DNA of 48,331 nt from Symplocastrum torsivum CPER-KK1 (GTDB taxonomy: Bacteria; Cyanobacteriota; Cyanobacteriia; Cyanobacteriales; Coleofasciculaceae): assembly GCA_019358875.1 (NCBI GenBank), contig JAHHIF010000063.1:1-48331 (forward strand), given 5' to 3'. Both the position numbers and the translations under genes were made by a program. The number at the start of each line of letters is the position of its first letter. Positions within the stretch are counted from its first letter, which is position 1. Shown here in pieces: positions 17,067 to 25,361 of this stretch. The notes beneath the pieces are model-generated. The model searched no databases and was not told the DNA's origin. It saw only the letters and a program-made list of their open reading frames with translations.

Positions 17067-17516
17067 AGTGATGACTGTTCAACAGCTATCGTGTGATCCG
17101 GCCTGTAGAAGCTTGTGAAAGCGTGCCCTTGGAAAGTAGCTAACTATTATGTTGAGAAAGTTCCCGAAACCTTGGAGTGAGAACTCCTCAGCTTATTTCG
17201 ATGCGTACCTTGTCTAAAAACAGAGTTGGTGATTAGCAACTGGTGCCAATTAGCGCTTTCGTCCCTTCTGGTGAACCAATGCCAAGTAGTGAAAGACTAT
17301 AGATAGCACACCAACGGGTGAAAGGTGATGCGATGCTTAAAAAAAGCTCACTGATAAAAAACTAGAAAACGATAAAGCAATCAAAATTGGTTCAGATACT
17401 AAAAATAGTCCTACCTATGAATGTATCCACTCATTCTGAGTAAAACAAGGGTGAATTCACTCTAGTCCGGTAGGACTTGTCACTTCCTGGTTATTTTTGT
17501 GCCGCTTTTTGAGAAT
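17067..17516. other. Upstream region of the cyclase gene
   Basis: A 450-base gap between the end of sqdX and the start of the cyclase gene. It should contain the cyclase promoter. It is mildly AT-rich; a small stem AGTCC/GGACT (17464-17477) lies about 40 bases before the sqdX gene end in window order. No ORF or RNA gene recognised. Confidence 0.4.
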
Positions 17517-18650
17517 TTAAGCTGCTGATGACATTGACTGAGATAGGACGACTGATCTGTAGTAATTTTGCAATTGACGTGTTGCTGCTGCCCAGCCCCA
17601 GCGTTCGGCTTCCATCCTCGCGTTTTGACGTAGGGTTTCTCGTTCTTCGTGGTTGTCTAGGAGGCGCTGAGTTGCCTTAATTGCTCCTTCCTCATCGGCT
17701 GGGTCAAATAGGTAGCCATTGACACCATCGGTCACAATATCAGGAATACCTCCAGAACGGGCAGCAACCACAGGACAACCCGCTGCCATCGCTTCGAGTA
17801 GTACTAATCCTAGCGTTTCTGTACGAGAGGGGAAGATAAAGGCATCAGCAGAGGCAAAGGCTGAGCCGAGTTCTTTGCCTGTAAGGTAGCCAACGAAATG
17901 GGTTGGTGTTCCAGCAAAGTGTTTTTCCAGAGCGCTGCGGTTTGGCCCATCACCAACTAGGGCAAGGCGAGCGCCGGGGATCGCATCGAGTACCAATTTG
18001 ATGCGATCGATCTCTTTTTCGGCTCCTAGTCGCCCGACATAGAGGAGGAGTGGGCTTTCTGGATGTCCTTGGGAAAGGTGCGATCGCATTTCAACAGACG
18101 CGAGTTCTGGATAGAATGTCTCAATATCTACTCCCCTCTGCCATAAGTCCAACCGTTCAATGCCATGCTCTCTCAGTTGTTGTACCATTGCTGTCGAGGT
18201 ACACAAGTTTAGCTGCGCTTGATTGTGACTTGCTTTAATTAACTCCCACATGACTCCCTCCAGCATTCCTAATCCGTAGTGATGGAGGTATTGGGGAAGA
18301 TGGGTGTGGTAAGACGCAACTAAGGGAAGTTGCATCACTTTGGCATAATACAACCCGCCCAGCCCCAATACGGCGGGATTGACCACATGAATCAAGTCTG
18401 GCTGGAACTGCTCTAAAGCAACACCAATGGACGGGCGTGGTAGGGCTAGCTTGAGTTCTGGATATAGAGGTAAGGGAAAGCCGGAAACTCCGTAAATTTT
18501 CGCTCCCTTGTATTCTGTCAGTCCGCCATCTGGCGAAACAACCAATACTTGATCCCCATTACGCTGCAAATGTTCGACGGTGTGACGGAGGCGTGTAACA
18601 ATCCCATCAACTTTGGGCAAAAAAGTTTCGGTAAATAGAGCAATTCGCAT
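17517..18650 (-). CDS. sqdX: Sulfoquinovosyltransferase SqdX (GT4 family)
   Basis: SqdX transfers sulfoquinovose from UDP-sulfoquinovose to diacylglycerol, the last step of sulfolipid (SQDG) synthesis at the membrane. The 377-residue GT-B protein opens with MRIALFTETFLPKVDGIVTR, has HVVNPAVLGLGGLYYAK and SYHTHLPQYL in the acceptor half, LLYVGRLGAEKEID at the start of the donor half, and the E-x7-E motif in SRTETLGLVLLEAMAAG followed by SGGIPDIV. Its place after sqdB on the same strand supports the assignment over other GT4 enzymes. Confidence 0.93.
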   Translation of the reverse strand: MRIALFTETFLPKVDGIVTRLRHTVEHLQRNGDQVLVVSPDGGLTEYKGAKIYGVSGFPLPLYPELKLALPRPSIGVALEQFQPDLIHVVNPAVLGLGGLYYAKVMQLPLVASYHTHLPQYLHHYGLGMLEGVMWELIKASHNQAQLNLCTSTAMVQQLREHGIERLDLWQRGVDIETFYPELASVEMRSHLSQGHPESPLLLYVGRLGAEKEIDRIKLVLDAIPGARLALVGDGPNRSALEKHFAGTPTHFVGYLTGKELGSAFASADAFIFPSRTETLGLVLLEAMAAGCPVVAARSGGIPDIVTDGVNGYLFDPADEEGAIKATQRLLDNHEERETLRQNARMEAERWGWAAATRQLQNYYRSVVLSQSMSSAA

Positions 18651-18681
18651 AGTTTAGTGGTGCGTGCTGAGTTTAGTCAGC

Positions 18682-18978
18682 TCAGGATTTTTTCTGAGGT
18701 AAGGTACACATGCCATGAATCCCAATCGAGAGGATGACTTCACCCAAAAGTAATCCCACTCCCTCGGCAAAGCAGTTAATTCTGTGAATATCCTGTGCTG
18801 TTTGGGCAATTAACACATCTTTTTGAGTTGAGGAAGGCGATTCAATCACTTGACGGTAGCGTTGATAAGCCGTCTCCAGTGCTGTCCACTCAGGGAATAG
18901 GTAATATGCACTTACGGCAGACGTTCCCAAACCGGGCAGCACAACGAAAAGGAAGAGGATAATCTGTCGTAGGTTCAT
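18682..18978 (-). CDS. Small two-helix membrane protein within the sqd cluster
   Basis: A 98-residue protein with a hydrophobic N-terminal segment (QIILFLFVVLPGLGTSAVSAYYLF) and a second one near the C-terminus (GVGLLLGEVILSIGIHGMC). The middle is polar and helical. The ATG at 18978 follows GAGGAC at a good distance; the longer frame from 18999 lacks such a site. It lies between sqdB and sqdX in the same direction with short spacers (31 and 63 bases), so it is probably co-transcribed with them. I do not recognise a named family. A role in anchoring or assisting sulfolipid synthesis is a guess from position only. Confidence 0.7.
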   Translation of the reverse strand: MNLRQIILFLFVVLPGLGTSAVSAYYLFPEWTALETAYQRYRQVIESPSSTQKDVLIAQTAQDIHRINCFAEGVGLLLGEVILSIGIHGMCTLPQKKS

Positions 18979-19041
18979 GGGATAAGTCCTCTTTGACAAG
19001 AGGTAATCAGTAGAGTGGTGCTGTTACCTCTTGCCTCTAAC

Positions 19042-20193
19042 CTACCGATGCCAGGAAACTTTAGGGAGAATTTGATTTTTATCGGTGCGGTGCTGGTACT
19101 TACTAGCAAAGTTGAGTAAGGAATCGAGCAGCGAATCTGAGAGGTAATGAGGCTGCAAGCCAAGACTCAACAGACTGGTGTTTTTCGCGTAGAAGTAGTG
19201 TTCTTCTTTCTCAACTCTGGGGTTATCAATGTGATCGATGGCAACATCGAGTCCCATAGTCGTAGCTGCGTTTTTCACCATTACTGCCAAGTCACCAATG
19301 CTGAAAAGTTCGGTGAATTGGTTGAAGACACGGAATTGTCCGGGATCGGCAGGATTTGCGATCGCTAATTCCACACAGCGCACGGTATCCCGAATATCCA
19401 AAAATCCGCGAGTCTGACCACCCTTACCATAAACCGTCAGCGGATGACCAATTGCCGCCTGAATACAGAAGCGATTGAGGGCTGTCCCAAAAATTCCGTC
19501 ATAGTCTAAGCGGTTAATCAACAGCTCATCCATGCCAGTTTCTTCGGTCAGAACTCCATACACAACCCCCTGATTTAGGTCTGTAGCGCGTAACCCCCAA
19601 ATCTTGCAAGCAAAGTGGATGTTGTGGCTGTCGTGAACTTTACTGAGGTGGTAGAAACTACCGGGTTGCTTGGGATAGGGCAGAGTATCCTTCCGTCCAT
19701 TGTGTTCAATGGTGATATAGCCCTCTTCAATGTCAATATTGGGCGTACCGTACTCACCCATTGTTCCCAACTTCACCAAATGGCAATCGGGGAAATCTTG
19801 GCGCATCACATACAGTAAGTTCAGCGTCCCTACAACATTATTCACTTGTGTCAGGACGGCGTGTTCCCGGTCAATCATCGAAAAAGGAGCCGAACGCTGT
19901 TCACCAAAGTGAACGATCGCTTCTGGCTCAAATTGGCGCATCGCCTTACTAAGAAACTCGTAGTTGGTAATATCACCAACTAGCAAGTCAATAGATTTAC
20001 CCGTTAGATCGCGCCAGCGTTGTAGGCGTTGCTGAATTGGGGCAATCGGTGTGAGGGTTTGAACACCGAGTTCCAAATCCCAGTGACGGCGCACCAGGCT
20101 ATCAATGATGCCGACTTCATACCCTTTGTTGGAAAGATAAAGTGCGGTTGCCCAACCGCAATAACCATCACCACCAATAACCAGGACTTTCAT
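19042..20193 (-). CDS. sqdB: UDP-sulfoquinovose synthase
   Basis: SqdB makes UDP-sulfoquinovose from UDP-glucose and sulfite. It is an SDR-type enzyme of 383 residues with the NAD motif GGDGYCGWATALYL, the substrate segment HFGEQRSAPFSMID, the Thr of KLGTMGEYG, and the YxxxK pair in SFYHLSKVHDSHN. The fold-typical RATDLNQGVVYG and KGGQTRGFLDIRDTV are also present. It is the first gene of sqdB - small membrane protein - sqdX and starts 206 bases from a divergent AraC-type regulator gene. Confidence 0.97.
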   Translation of the reverse strand: MKVLVIGGDGYCGWATALYLSNKGYEVGIIDSLVRRHWDLELGVQTLTPIAPIQQRLQRWRDLTGKSIDLLVGDITNYEFLSKAMRQFEPEAIVHFGEQRSAPFSMIDREHAVLTQVNNVVGTLNLLYVMRQDFPDCHLVKLGTMGEYGTPNIDIEEGYITIEHNGRKDTLPYPKQPGSFYHLSKVHDSHNIHFACKIWGLRATDLNQGVVYGVLTEETGMDELLINRLDYDGIFGTALNRFCIQAAIGHPLTVYGKGGQTRGFLDIRDTVRCVELAIANPADPGQFRVFNQFTELFSIGDLAVMVKNAATTMGLDVAIDHIDNPRVEKEEHYFYAKNTSLLSLGLQPHYLSDSLLDSLLNFASKYQHRTDKNQILPKVSWHR

Positions 20194-20358
20194 ACTTGCT
20201 CTATAAATCTTGCTTACCGATACTCGGTCAATTTATCAGGTTTGGGTACCCTCTAGACCATGTAATGTAATGGGAATTACACGTTCTATGTAATCCACGC
20301 TACTTTTACGAAATAGCGTAAACCACAATAACTATTAGCATCAATACCTAAGTTATGG

Positions 20359-20382
20359 CTTCCTCCTTAAGATAGGAGGAAG
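20359..20382. promoter_or_regulatory. Perfect inverted repeat containing AGGAGG upstream of the AraC gene
   Basis: CTTCCTCCT (20359-20367) and AGGAGGAAG (20374-20382) form a perfect 9-bp stem with a 6-base loop, ending 17 bases before the ATG at 20400. The right arm includes AGGAGG, which would be hidden in the folded RNA. It may be an operator, a translation-control hairpin, or the end of the sqdB leader on the other strand. The 20-base distance to the ATG is long for a ribosome binding site. Confidence 0.45.
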
Positions 20383-20399
20383 TAATCCGTCTAAAAGTA

Positions 20400-21218
20400 A
20401 TGCGAGAACAGGTGAAGTTCTGGCGAGAGCCACAGTTCGGCAATCTGGAGTTATTGCACGCCAGATATATTACTCATGCATTTAGCCGACATACACATGA
20501 CACTTATGCGATCGCAGTGATTGAGCAGGGGGCAGAAGAATTCGCCTATCGGGGGGAAACTCACGTTACGCCCGCAGGGGATATTGCAATTATTAACCCT
20601 GGAGAAGTCCATACAGGACAGGCTGTTGATGAGACAGGTTGGACATACCGCGTGTTGTACCCCGATCCCAGCATTCTTGTACAAGCCGCTTGTGAAGCCT
20701 CTGGTCGAAAACAGGAAATTCCTTACTTTCCAACACCTGTAATTCAAGATCAACAAGTCGCTCAACTGCTTTTGAGACTGCACAAAGCTTTGGAAGGTTG
20801 GAACTCGAAACTAGAGCAAGATTGCCGCCTTTTGTGGACACTGGCACAACTGATAACAAGACACGCCGACTCGCGCCCTAATCTAAAATCTGTTGGCAAT
20901 GAATCGCACTCAGTCAAGCGAGTACGAGACTATCTAGAAGCAAACTACACCGAGAATGTAACACTAGAACAATTGTCAGCGATCGCCAATCTCAGCCCCT
21001 TTTATCTGCTTCGCACATTTCATAAGCAAGTGGGTTTGCCTCCTCATGGATATCTCAACCAAGTACGTCTTGTTCATGCTAAATGCTTGTTATCGCAAGG
21101 ATGGCAGATTTCTCAAGTGGCTCAGCAGACGGGATATGCTGATCAAAGTCATTTGACAAGACAGTTTAAGCGGATGGTAGGGGTGACACCGGGACAGTAT
21201 CAGTATCGAGAACAATAA
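20400..21218 (+). CDS. AraC family transcriptional regulator
   Basis: A 272-residue regulator. The N-terminal cupin-like sensor half (AFSRHTHDTYAIAVIEQGAEEF, then GDIAIINPGEVHTG) binds an unknown small molecule. The C-terminal half has two helix-turn-helix units: VTLEQLSAIANLSPFYLLRTF and ISQVAQQTGYADQSHLTRQFK, ending in GVTPGQYQ. In other bacteria this subtype often sits next to an amino acid exporter gene; here the nearest genes are sqdB (divergent) and a broken TVP38 gene, so its target is not evident. azlCD lies over 22 kb away. Confidence 0.9.
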   Translation: MREQVKFWREPQFGNLELLHARYITHAFSRHTHDTYAIAVIEQGAEEFAYRGETHVTPAGDIAIINPGEVHTGQAVDETGWTYRVLYPDPSILVQAACEASGRKQEIPYFPTPVIQDQQVAQLLLRLHKALEGWNSKLEQDCRLLWTLAQLITRHADSRPNLKSVGNESHSVKRVRDYLEANYTENVTLEQLSAIANLSPFYLLRTFHKQVGLPPHGYLNQVRLVHAKCLLSQGWQISQVAQQTGYADQSHLTRQFKRMVGVTPGQYQYREQ

Positions 21219-21251
21219 ACTTGCCTGTGACCTTGAGTATTATATGCACAG

Positions 21252-21278
21252 AAGCCCAGTCGCAATGATTGGGCTTTT
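21252..21278 (+). terminator. Intrinsic terminator after the AraC gene
   Basis: AAGCCCA (21252-21258) pairs with TGGGCTT (21270-21276), and further T residues follow. It is 30 bases past the stop codon and may also serve the convergent broken TVP38 gene. Confidence 0.75.
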
Positions 21279-21296
21279 AGTTGGAATAGGAGCGCT

Positions 21297-21993
21297 CTAG
21301 GACACCCTATTCGTCAAAGCTTTCCGAGCAATCCGAGTGATATAAACAGTCACGGCAACAGTAGTAACAAAACCAACTAGGCGAATCACCCACTGCGCGG
21401 CTTCAGCTTGAGAGTCCATAGGCTGATTAGTTGTGCCAATCATGGCAATATCACCAGCTAAGGAACCAAGGTAAACATACATAATGGTTCCAGGAATCAT
21501 GCCAATCGAGCCTAAAAAATACTCTTTCAAGGAAACCTGAGTTACCCCAAAAGCGTATCAAAAAAACTATCTTGAATCCTTCTTTGGCGATCGCTGCATC
21601 AATAGCTTTGAATTTGTCATTGCCTTCGAGTTGTTTGCAAACCCAACCCCGGCACACGTATCGTCCTATTAGGAAAGCACTTGTTGCTCCCAACGTTGCT
21701 GCAATGAAAACATACCCCGAACCCCAAATTACACCAAAAATCACCCCTCCTCCTAGGGTTATGAGCGCCCCTGGGAGAAAAAGTACAGTAGCCAAATTGT
21801 AGATAACAATAAATGCCACTGGCTTCCAGAAGCCAAGCTGATTAGTCCATTCTAAAGCGTTCCTTAAAAGTTCCTGAACACTGAAATACCTTGTCAAAAA
21901 GGCTAGGATAGCGACTAATGCGACAACAAGGAAATATCTAAAAACCCGTTTGATTCTTCGACTTCCCCGGTTTGAGTGTGGCTGATTTGTCAT
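21297..21993 (-). pseudogene. TVP38/TMEM64 (DedA-like) membrane protein, frameshifted by a deletion
   Basis: Two frames together make one TVP38/TMEM64 protein. The first (from 21993) gives transmembrane segments and GALITLGGGVIFG up to KIVFLIR. The second picks up at GVTQVSLKEYFLGSIGMIPGT and runs to 21297. The stretch that should lie between, the conserved LSPxFPFNLLNYA-like motif of the family, is missing. By codon counting, about 38 bases are lost near 21549-21555, which also shifts the frame. Read as it stands, the protein ends in an unrelated tail (VFFRLDWHDSWNHYVCLPW). It lies 29 bases after the class V PLP enzyme gene and probably belonged to its operon. A sequencing error cannot remove a 13-residue motif, so real decay is likely. 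Confidence 0.8.
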
Positions 21994-22022
21994 AAATGCC
22001 GGCTCTATGTAGGGGAGTACAA

Positions 22023-23480
22023 TTAGCGATAGAAACTATTACTGGGTTCAGTCTTGAAGCCAGGAAGATCGTTAAAGTTAAAGCAAAAGCCTTGGGGTGA
22101 AAACTCTCCTGTAATAACATCCTGCTTGTAGTTGCCCTGCCATTGCTGACGAGCAATACAGGTAACAGCCTCAACCAAAGTTTGGATGTCTGCTGCTGTA
22201 TTGTGCAATCCCAAACTAGCTCGAACTGCGCCCGGAACATTATGCTGATTTCCTTGAAGAATTTCTTCTTGACAAAGTAGATCTTGTTTTTTCGTAACTT
22301 TAAGAAGATGTCTCAGTAGGGGTTGGGCACAAAAGCAACCATTTCTCACGGCAATACCCCACTCATAGGAGAGAATAGCAGCCGCTAAGGCATGGTGAAC
22401 TCCTTCTACTGTGAAGCTCACTACTCCCAGTCGATTTTGTATAGTTTCCGGATTGCTCTCACCCAAGATTTTTACCTGGGGCAGTTGTGCCAGTCCTTGG
22501 AGAAGTTGGGCTGTGAGATAACGTTCGTGAGTTTCTACAGCTTCCATGCCTACAGATTCGAGTACTTGGATAGTACGAGCCAAAGCAAACAGCCCTAAAA
22601 TGTTGGGAGTGCCCGCCTCATTTCTGTTCGGAGTATCAGCCCAAATGACCTGGTCGAGATGGACTGAAGAAACAGTGCCTCCCCCTGGTTGGTAGGGCGT
22701 AGCGGCATCAAAGATGTTGCGGTGTCCAACGACAGCTCCCACTCCTAAAGGGCAGTTCATTTTGTGACCGCTAAATACCAGGAAGTCAATATGGCTAGGG
22801 TCATCATGGGGTCTCATCTGTACTTGGCGGTGGGGAACTAACTGGGCACCGTCTACAACGACCAACGCTCCATACTTATGTGCAATTACGGCAATCTCGT
22901 GAATGGGCAGAATTGTTCCCGTGACATTGGAAGCTCCTGTCACGCTCACCACGCGAACTCTACCGTTTGAAGCTTTCAAATGACGCTCTAGCTCATCCAA
23001 GGAAAGCTGTCCTTTTTCGTTCACAGGCAAATGTTCTACTTTAGCTTGCCTGCGCCAGGGCAAGTCGTTGCTATGGTGTTCTAGTAGAGTAGTCAGAACG
23101 GTTTGTCCGGGAGCAAAGTGAATGATATTTGCTAATAGGTTTATCCCTTCTGTGGTACTGCGTACTGGGATGACAACGTCTCGCTCGCAATCCCAACCAA
23201 CAAATTCGCCAACCACATGTCGCGCTTCCTGGTAGCGCTGTGTACAAAAACTGGAATCAAAGCCCTTACCGCGATGAATGTTGGAGTAATACGGTTGAAT
23301 CTCTTGGAGAAAATTGCTGACACATTGAAAAGGTTTTGTGCTGGCAGCATTGTCTAAAAAAATTTGAGGAACATAGCGACTGTCTAGCAGAGGAACTTGA
23401 TTGCGGATTCCTATAACCTCAGGATATGCCAAATTTACATGTTTGAGTTGGACAGCCGTCGTACTCGGTTTTACGTTCAT
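22023..23480 (-). CDS. Class V aminotransferase / cysteine desulfurase-like PLP enzyme
   Basis: A 485-residue PLP enzyme of the NifS/SufS/Csd superfamily. Marks: FLDNAASTKPF, LEHHSNDLPWR, TGASNVTGTILPIHEI, VVDGAQLVPH, the PLP Lys in SGHKMNCPLGVG, and AVRNGCFCAQPLL. The last Cys is in the position of the SufS persulfide Cys (RTGHHCAQP), so sulfur transfer from cysteine is possible. It is longer than SufS (about 410), with an N-terminal extension of some 35 residues and a longer C-terminus. The substrate is not fixed by sequence; C-S lyase or EgtE-like activity is an alternative. The broken TVP38 gene follows closely. Confidence 0.8.
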   Translation of the reverse strand: MNVKPSTTAVQLKHVNLAYPEVIGIRNQVPLLDSRYVPQIFLDNAASTKPFQCVSNFLQEIQPYYSNIHRGKGFDSSFCTQRYQEARHVVGEFVGWDCERDVVIPVRSTTEGINLLANIIHFAPGQTVLTTLLEHHSNDLPWRRQAKVEHLPVNEKGQLSLDELERHLKASNGRVRVVSVTGASNVTGTILPIHEIAVIAHKYGALVVVDGAQLVPHRQVQMRPHDDPSHIDFLVFSGHKMNCPLGVGAVVGHRNIFDAATPYQPGGGTVSSVHLDQVIWADTPNRNEAGTPNILGLFALARTIQVLESVGMEAVETHERYLTAQLLQGLAQLPQVKILGESNPETIQNRLGVVSFTVEGVHHALAAAILSYEWGIAVRNGCFCAQPLLRHLLKVTKKQDLLCQEEILQGNQHNVPGAVRASLGLHNTAADIQTLVEAVTCIARQQWQGNYKQDVITGEFSPQGFCFNFNDLPGFKTEPSNSFYR

Positions 23481-23746
23481 TGAATATTTCCTGATCGCTC
23501 TTTTACTTAGCTGTTGTTTTAGATTGATTATTGATTGCTTTTCAAAAATAAATATTTTTGAATAAATAAATATTTTTCTCTTTAGAAAAGCAATGAAACT
23601 AGCTTGTATCTATAATTTATTGTTGGTTTATAAAAAAATGTCTTTTTTTATGGATAGCTTGTTCAAACATTTAAAAATATAGAAGATAGTTCAAGTAGAG
23701 TTGAAGTAAAATCCCAGCGCTGAAAAAAAGTATTTCTAAAATCACC

Positions 23747-23877
23747 TATAGCAATAGCCAAGGTAGTTAAGACATAGACTAGAGGTAGTCTCCTGTTTTG
23801 AGACTCCAATTCTACCTATGGCAAAATCCTACAGTTACGACCTGCGCTCTTCCTCGGCTCTCTTCGTTGACGGTTAG
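23747..23877 (+). mobile_element. IS630-family relic (left end and first codons of transposase)
   Basis: TATAGCAATAGCC (from 23747) has the look of an IS630-type left end beginning at a TA target. Seventy bases on, an ATG at 23818 starts MAKSYSYDLR, the usual N-terminus of cyanobacterial IS630 transposases. After ten codons the similarity stops and a TAG closes the frame at 23877. The rest of the element is gone. Confidence 0.65.
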
Positions 23878-24318
23878 TTCCCATTGGTAATAAAACTACA
23901 AAATCCTCGGAAAAATAATAAAAGATTTGATGAAGTTACTGAAACATAGGTTATAGCAGTTCTCAAATAAATGAAGTATACCTAACAGTAGTGAGTAACC
24001 AATGAACAAGGTCTTGAGAGGATACTTATTGGTATGCCTTTTGAATCGCTTCATCCAAGGCTCGATAAGTTCTGGTTCTACCGTTCGCAATATCCTTTTT
24101 TCTTTCGACCAGCAATTTTTAATTGGTAAAACATTTAGTGATTAGGGAGACAGATAGATTACCTGTATTTCTGCTTGTTGTACCTTGTTGCTTTGAGAAG
24201 CACTATATATAATGAAAAATATTAAGTTAAATTAAAGCCAAATAGATTAAATACTTTTCTGGAAAATCATTATGTTAGCTGTATCTTATACTGATGCATT
24301 ATTGAACCCCTAGTAATC

Positions 24319-24413
24319 TATAGCGTTTCCTTAACTGATGAGGTACAACCAATCCTTGCCTAGTAATAGTTTCAGCTCTAAAAATGTACCTCACTTGACG
24401 GAGAAACGCTATA
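24319..24413. mobile_element. MITE with TATAGCGTTTC terminal inverted repeats
   Basis: A 95-base element: TATAGCGTTTC at 24319-24329 and GAAACGCTATA at 24403-24413 are exact inverted repeats. Further in, GAGGTACA and TGTACCTC also pair. No coding capacity. The TA ends fit mobilisation by an IS630/Tc1-mariner-type transposase. Confidence 0.75.
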
Positions 24414-24495
24414 TATTGCATCTTCAAAAGAATTTAATTTCTTCTCAATCAGCTAAAGCTAGAACAAACCTTCGCTTCAAAACTTAAAACTTCTT

Positions 24496-25296
24496 ATGTG
24501 TCGATTACTTGGCTACCTGGGTTCAGCTATTCAATTCGAGCAGCTGTTATATAAACCTGAACATTCGCTAATTGTGCAGGCTTACCAGCCGCGTGAGATG
24601 ACGGCTGGAGTACTTAATGTTGATGGATTTGGAATTGGCTGGTACAACAGGTTGAATAGTGTTGACCCCTTTACTTACAAAAGCACACTACCAATTTGGC
24701 ATGATACTAATCTTCCCCAATTGAGCCGTTATATTGAGTCGGGCTGTATGCTGGGGTATGTCCGCAGTGCTACACCTGGAATGGCATTGAACTTGAGCAA
24801 CTGTCAGCCATTTCAAGCCGATCGCCTTTTATTTATCCATAACGGCTACATCAACAACTTCCGTAAAACGCTCTATAAACCCATACGCGATCGCGTTAAT
24901 GATGAAGTCTACCAATCTGTTCAAGGTTCTACCGATTCCGAACACATTTTCGCCCTCATCCTTAATGAGTTGCTGGCTTTCCCAGACTGCCCATTAGAAA
25001 AGGCATTACATACAACATTGATGACTCTGACTGAGTTAGCTAAAGAGTATCAAACTAGCTTTTCTGCCAACCTAATTATCAGTGACGGGAAGCGTCTTGT
25101 TGCTAGTCGCTATGCCTACAACGCCTTCACTCCCACCCTCTACTGGGTGAAAAATGGTTCCTACTATCCCAATGCAGTAATTGTTGCTTCGGAACCATTG
25201 TTTGTCGGCAAGTGGAATAGTTGGAAAAGTTGCCCGAAGAATAGCCTCCTCAGTGTCGGAGAAAATCTCGAAGTTCAAATCGAAGAACTTTTGTAG
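24496..25296 (+). CDS. Class II glutamine amidotransferase, EgtC-like
   Basis: A 266-residue Ntn-type amidotransferase. After Met removal the N-terminal Cys2 (MCRLLGYLG) would be the nucleophile. Other marks: DGFGIGWY, GYVRSATPGMALNLSNCQPF, FIHNGYINNFRK and GSTDSEHIFALIL. EgtC removes glutamate from a gamma-glutamyl intermediate in ergothioneine synthesis, but cyanobacteria also have EgtC-like paralogues of unknown role, and no egtB or egtD is in the window. It is divergent from the class V PLP enzyme. A strong bidirectional terminator follows. Confidence 0.85.
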   Translation: MCRLLGYLGSAIQFEQLLYKPEHSLIVQAYQPREMTAGVLNVDGFGIGWYNRLNSVDPFTYKSTLPIWHDTNLPQLSRYIESGCMLGYVRSATPGMALNLSNCQPFQADRLLFIHNGYINNFRKTLYKPIRDRVNDEVYQSVQGSTDSEHIFALILNELLAFPDCPLEKALHTTLMTLTELAKEYQTSFSANLIISDGKRLVASRYAYNAFTPTLYWVKNGSYYPNAVIVASEPLFVGKWNSWKSCPKNSLLSVGENLEVQIEELL

Positions 25297-25315
25297 AAAG
25301 GCAATAACTCCTATC

Positions 25316-25361
25316 AAAATAGGTAACTTAGGACTCACTTTAGTCTTAAATTACCTATTTT
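25316..25361. terminator. Bidirectional terminator between egtC-like and ydcF genes
   Basis: AAAATAGGTAA (25316-25326) and TTACCTATTTT (25351-25361) are a perfect 11-bp inverted repeat, and TTAGGACT/AGTCTTAA extends the stem inward with one mismatch. A- and T-runs at the two ends suit both directions. The stop codon of the ydcF-like gene lies inside the stem. Confidence 0.85.

Larger units (their letters stand above)
23481..24495. other. Long AT-rich divergent intergenic region
   Basis: About 1 kb between the class V enzyme gene and the EgtC-like gene. Near 23545-23575 there are repeated AATAAATATTTTT strings. An IS630 relic (23747-23877) and a MITE (24319-24413) lie inside. A 64-codon frame on the minus strand (23896-24090) has no support. 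Promoters for both flanking genes should be here, but none is clear. Confidence 0.6.

Noticed and set aside
23896..24090. 64-codon minus-strand frame in the 1-kb AT-rich gap
   Set aside because: No ribosome binding site, no known family, and composition like the AT-rich surroundings.
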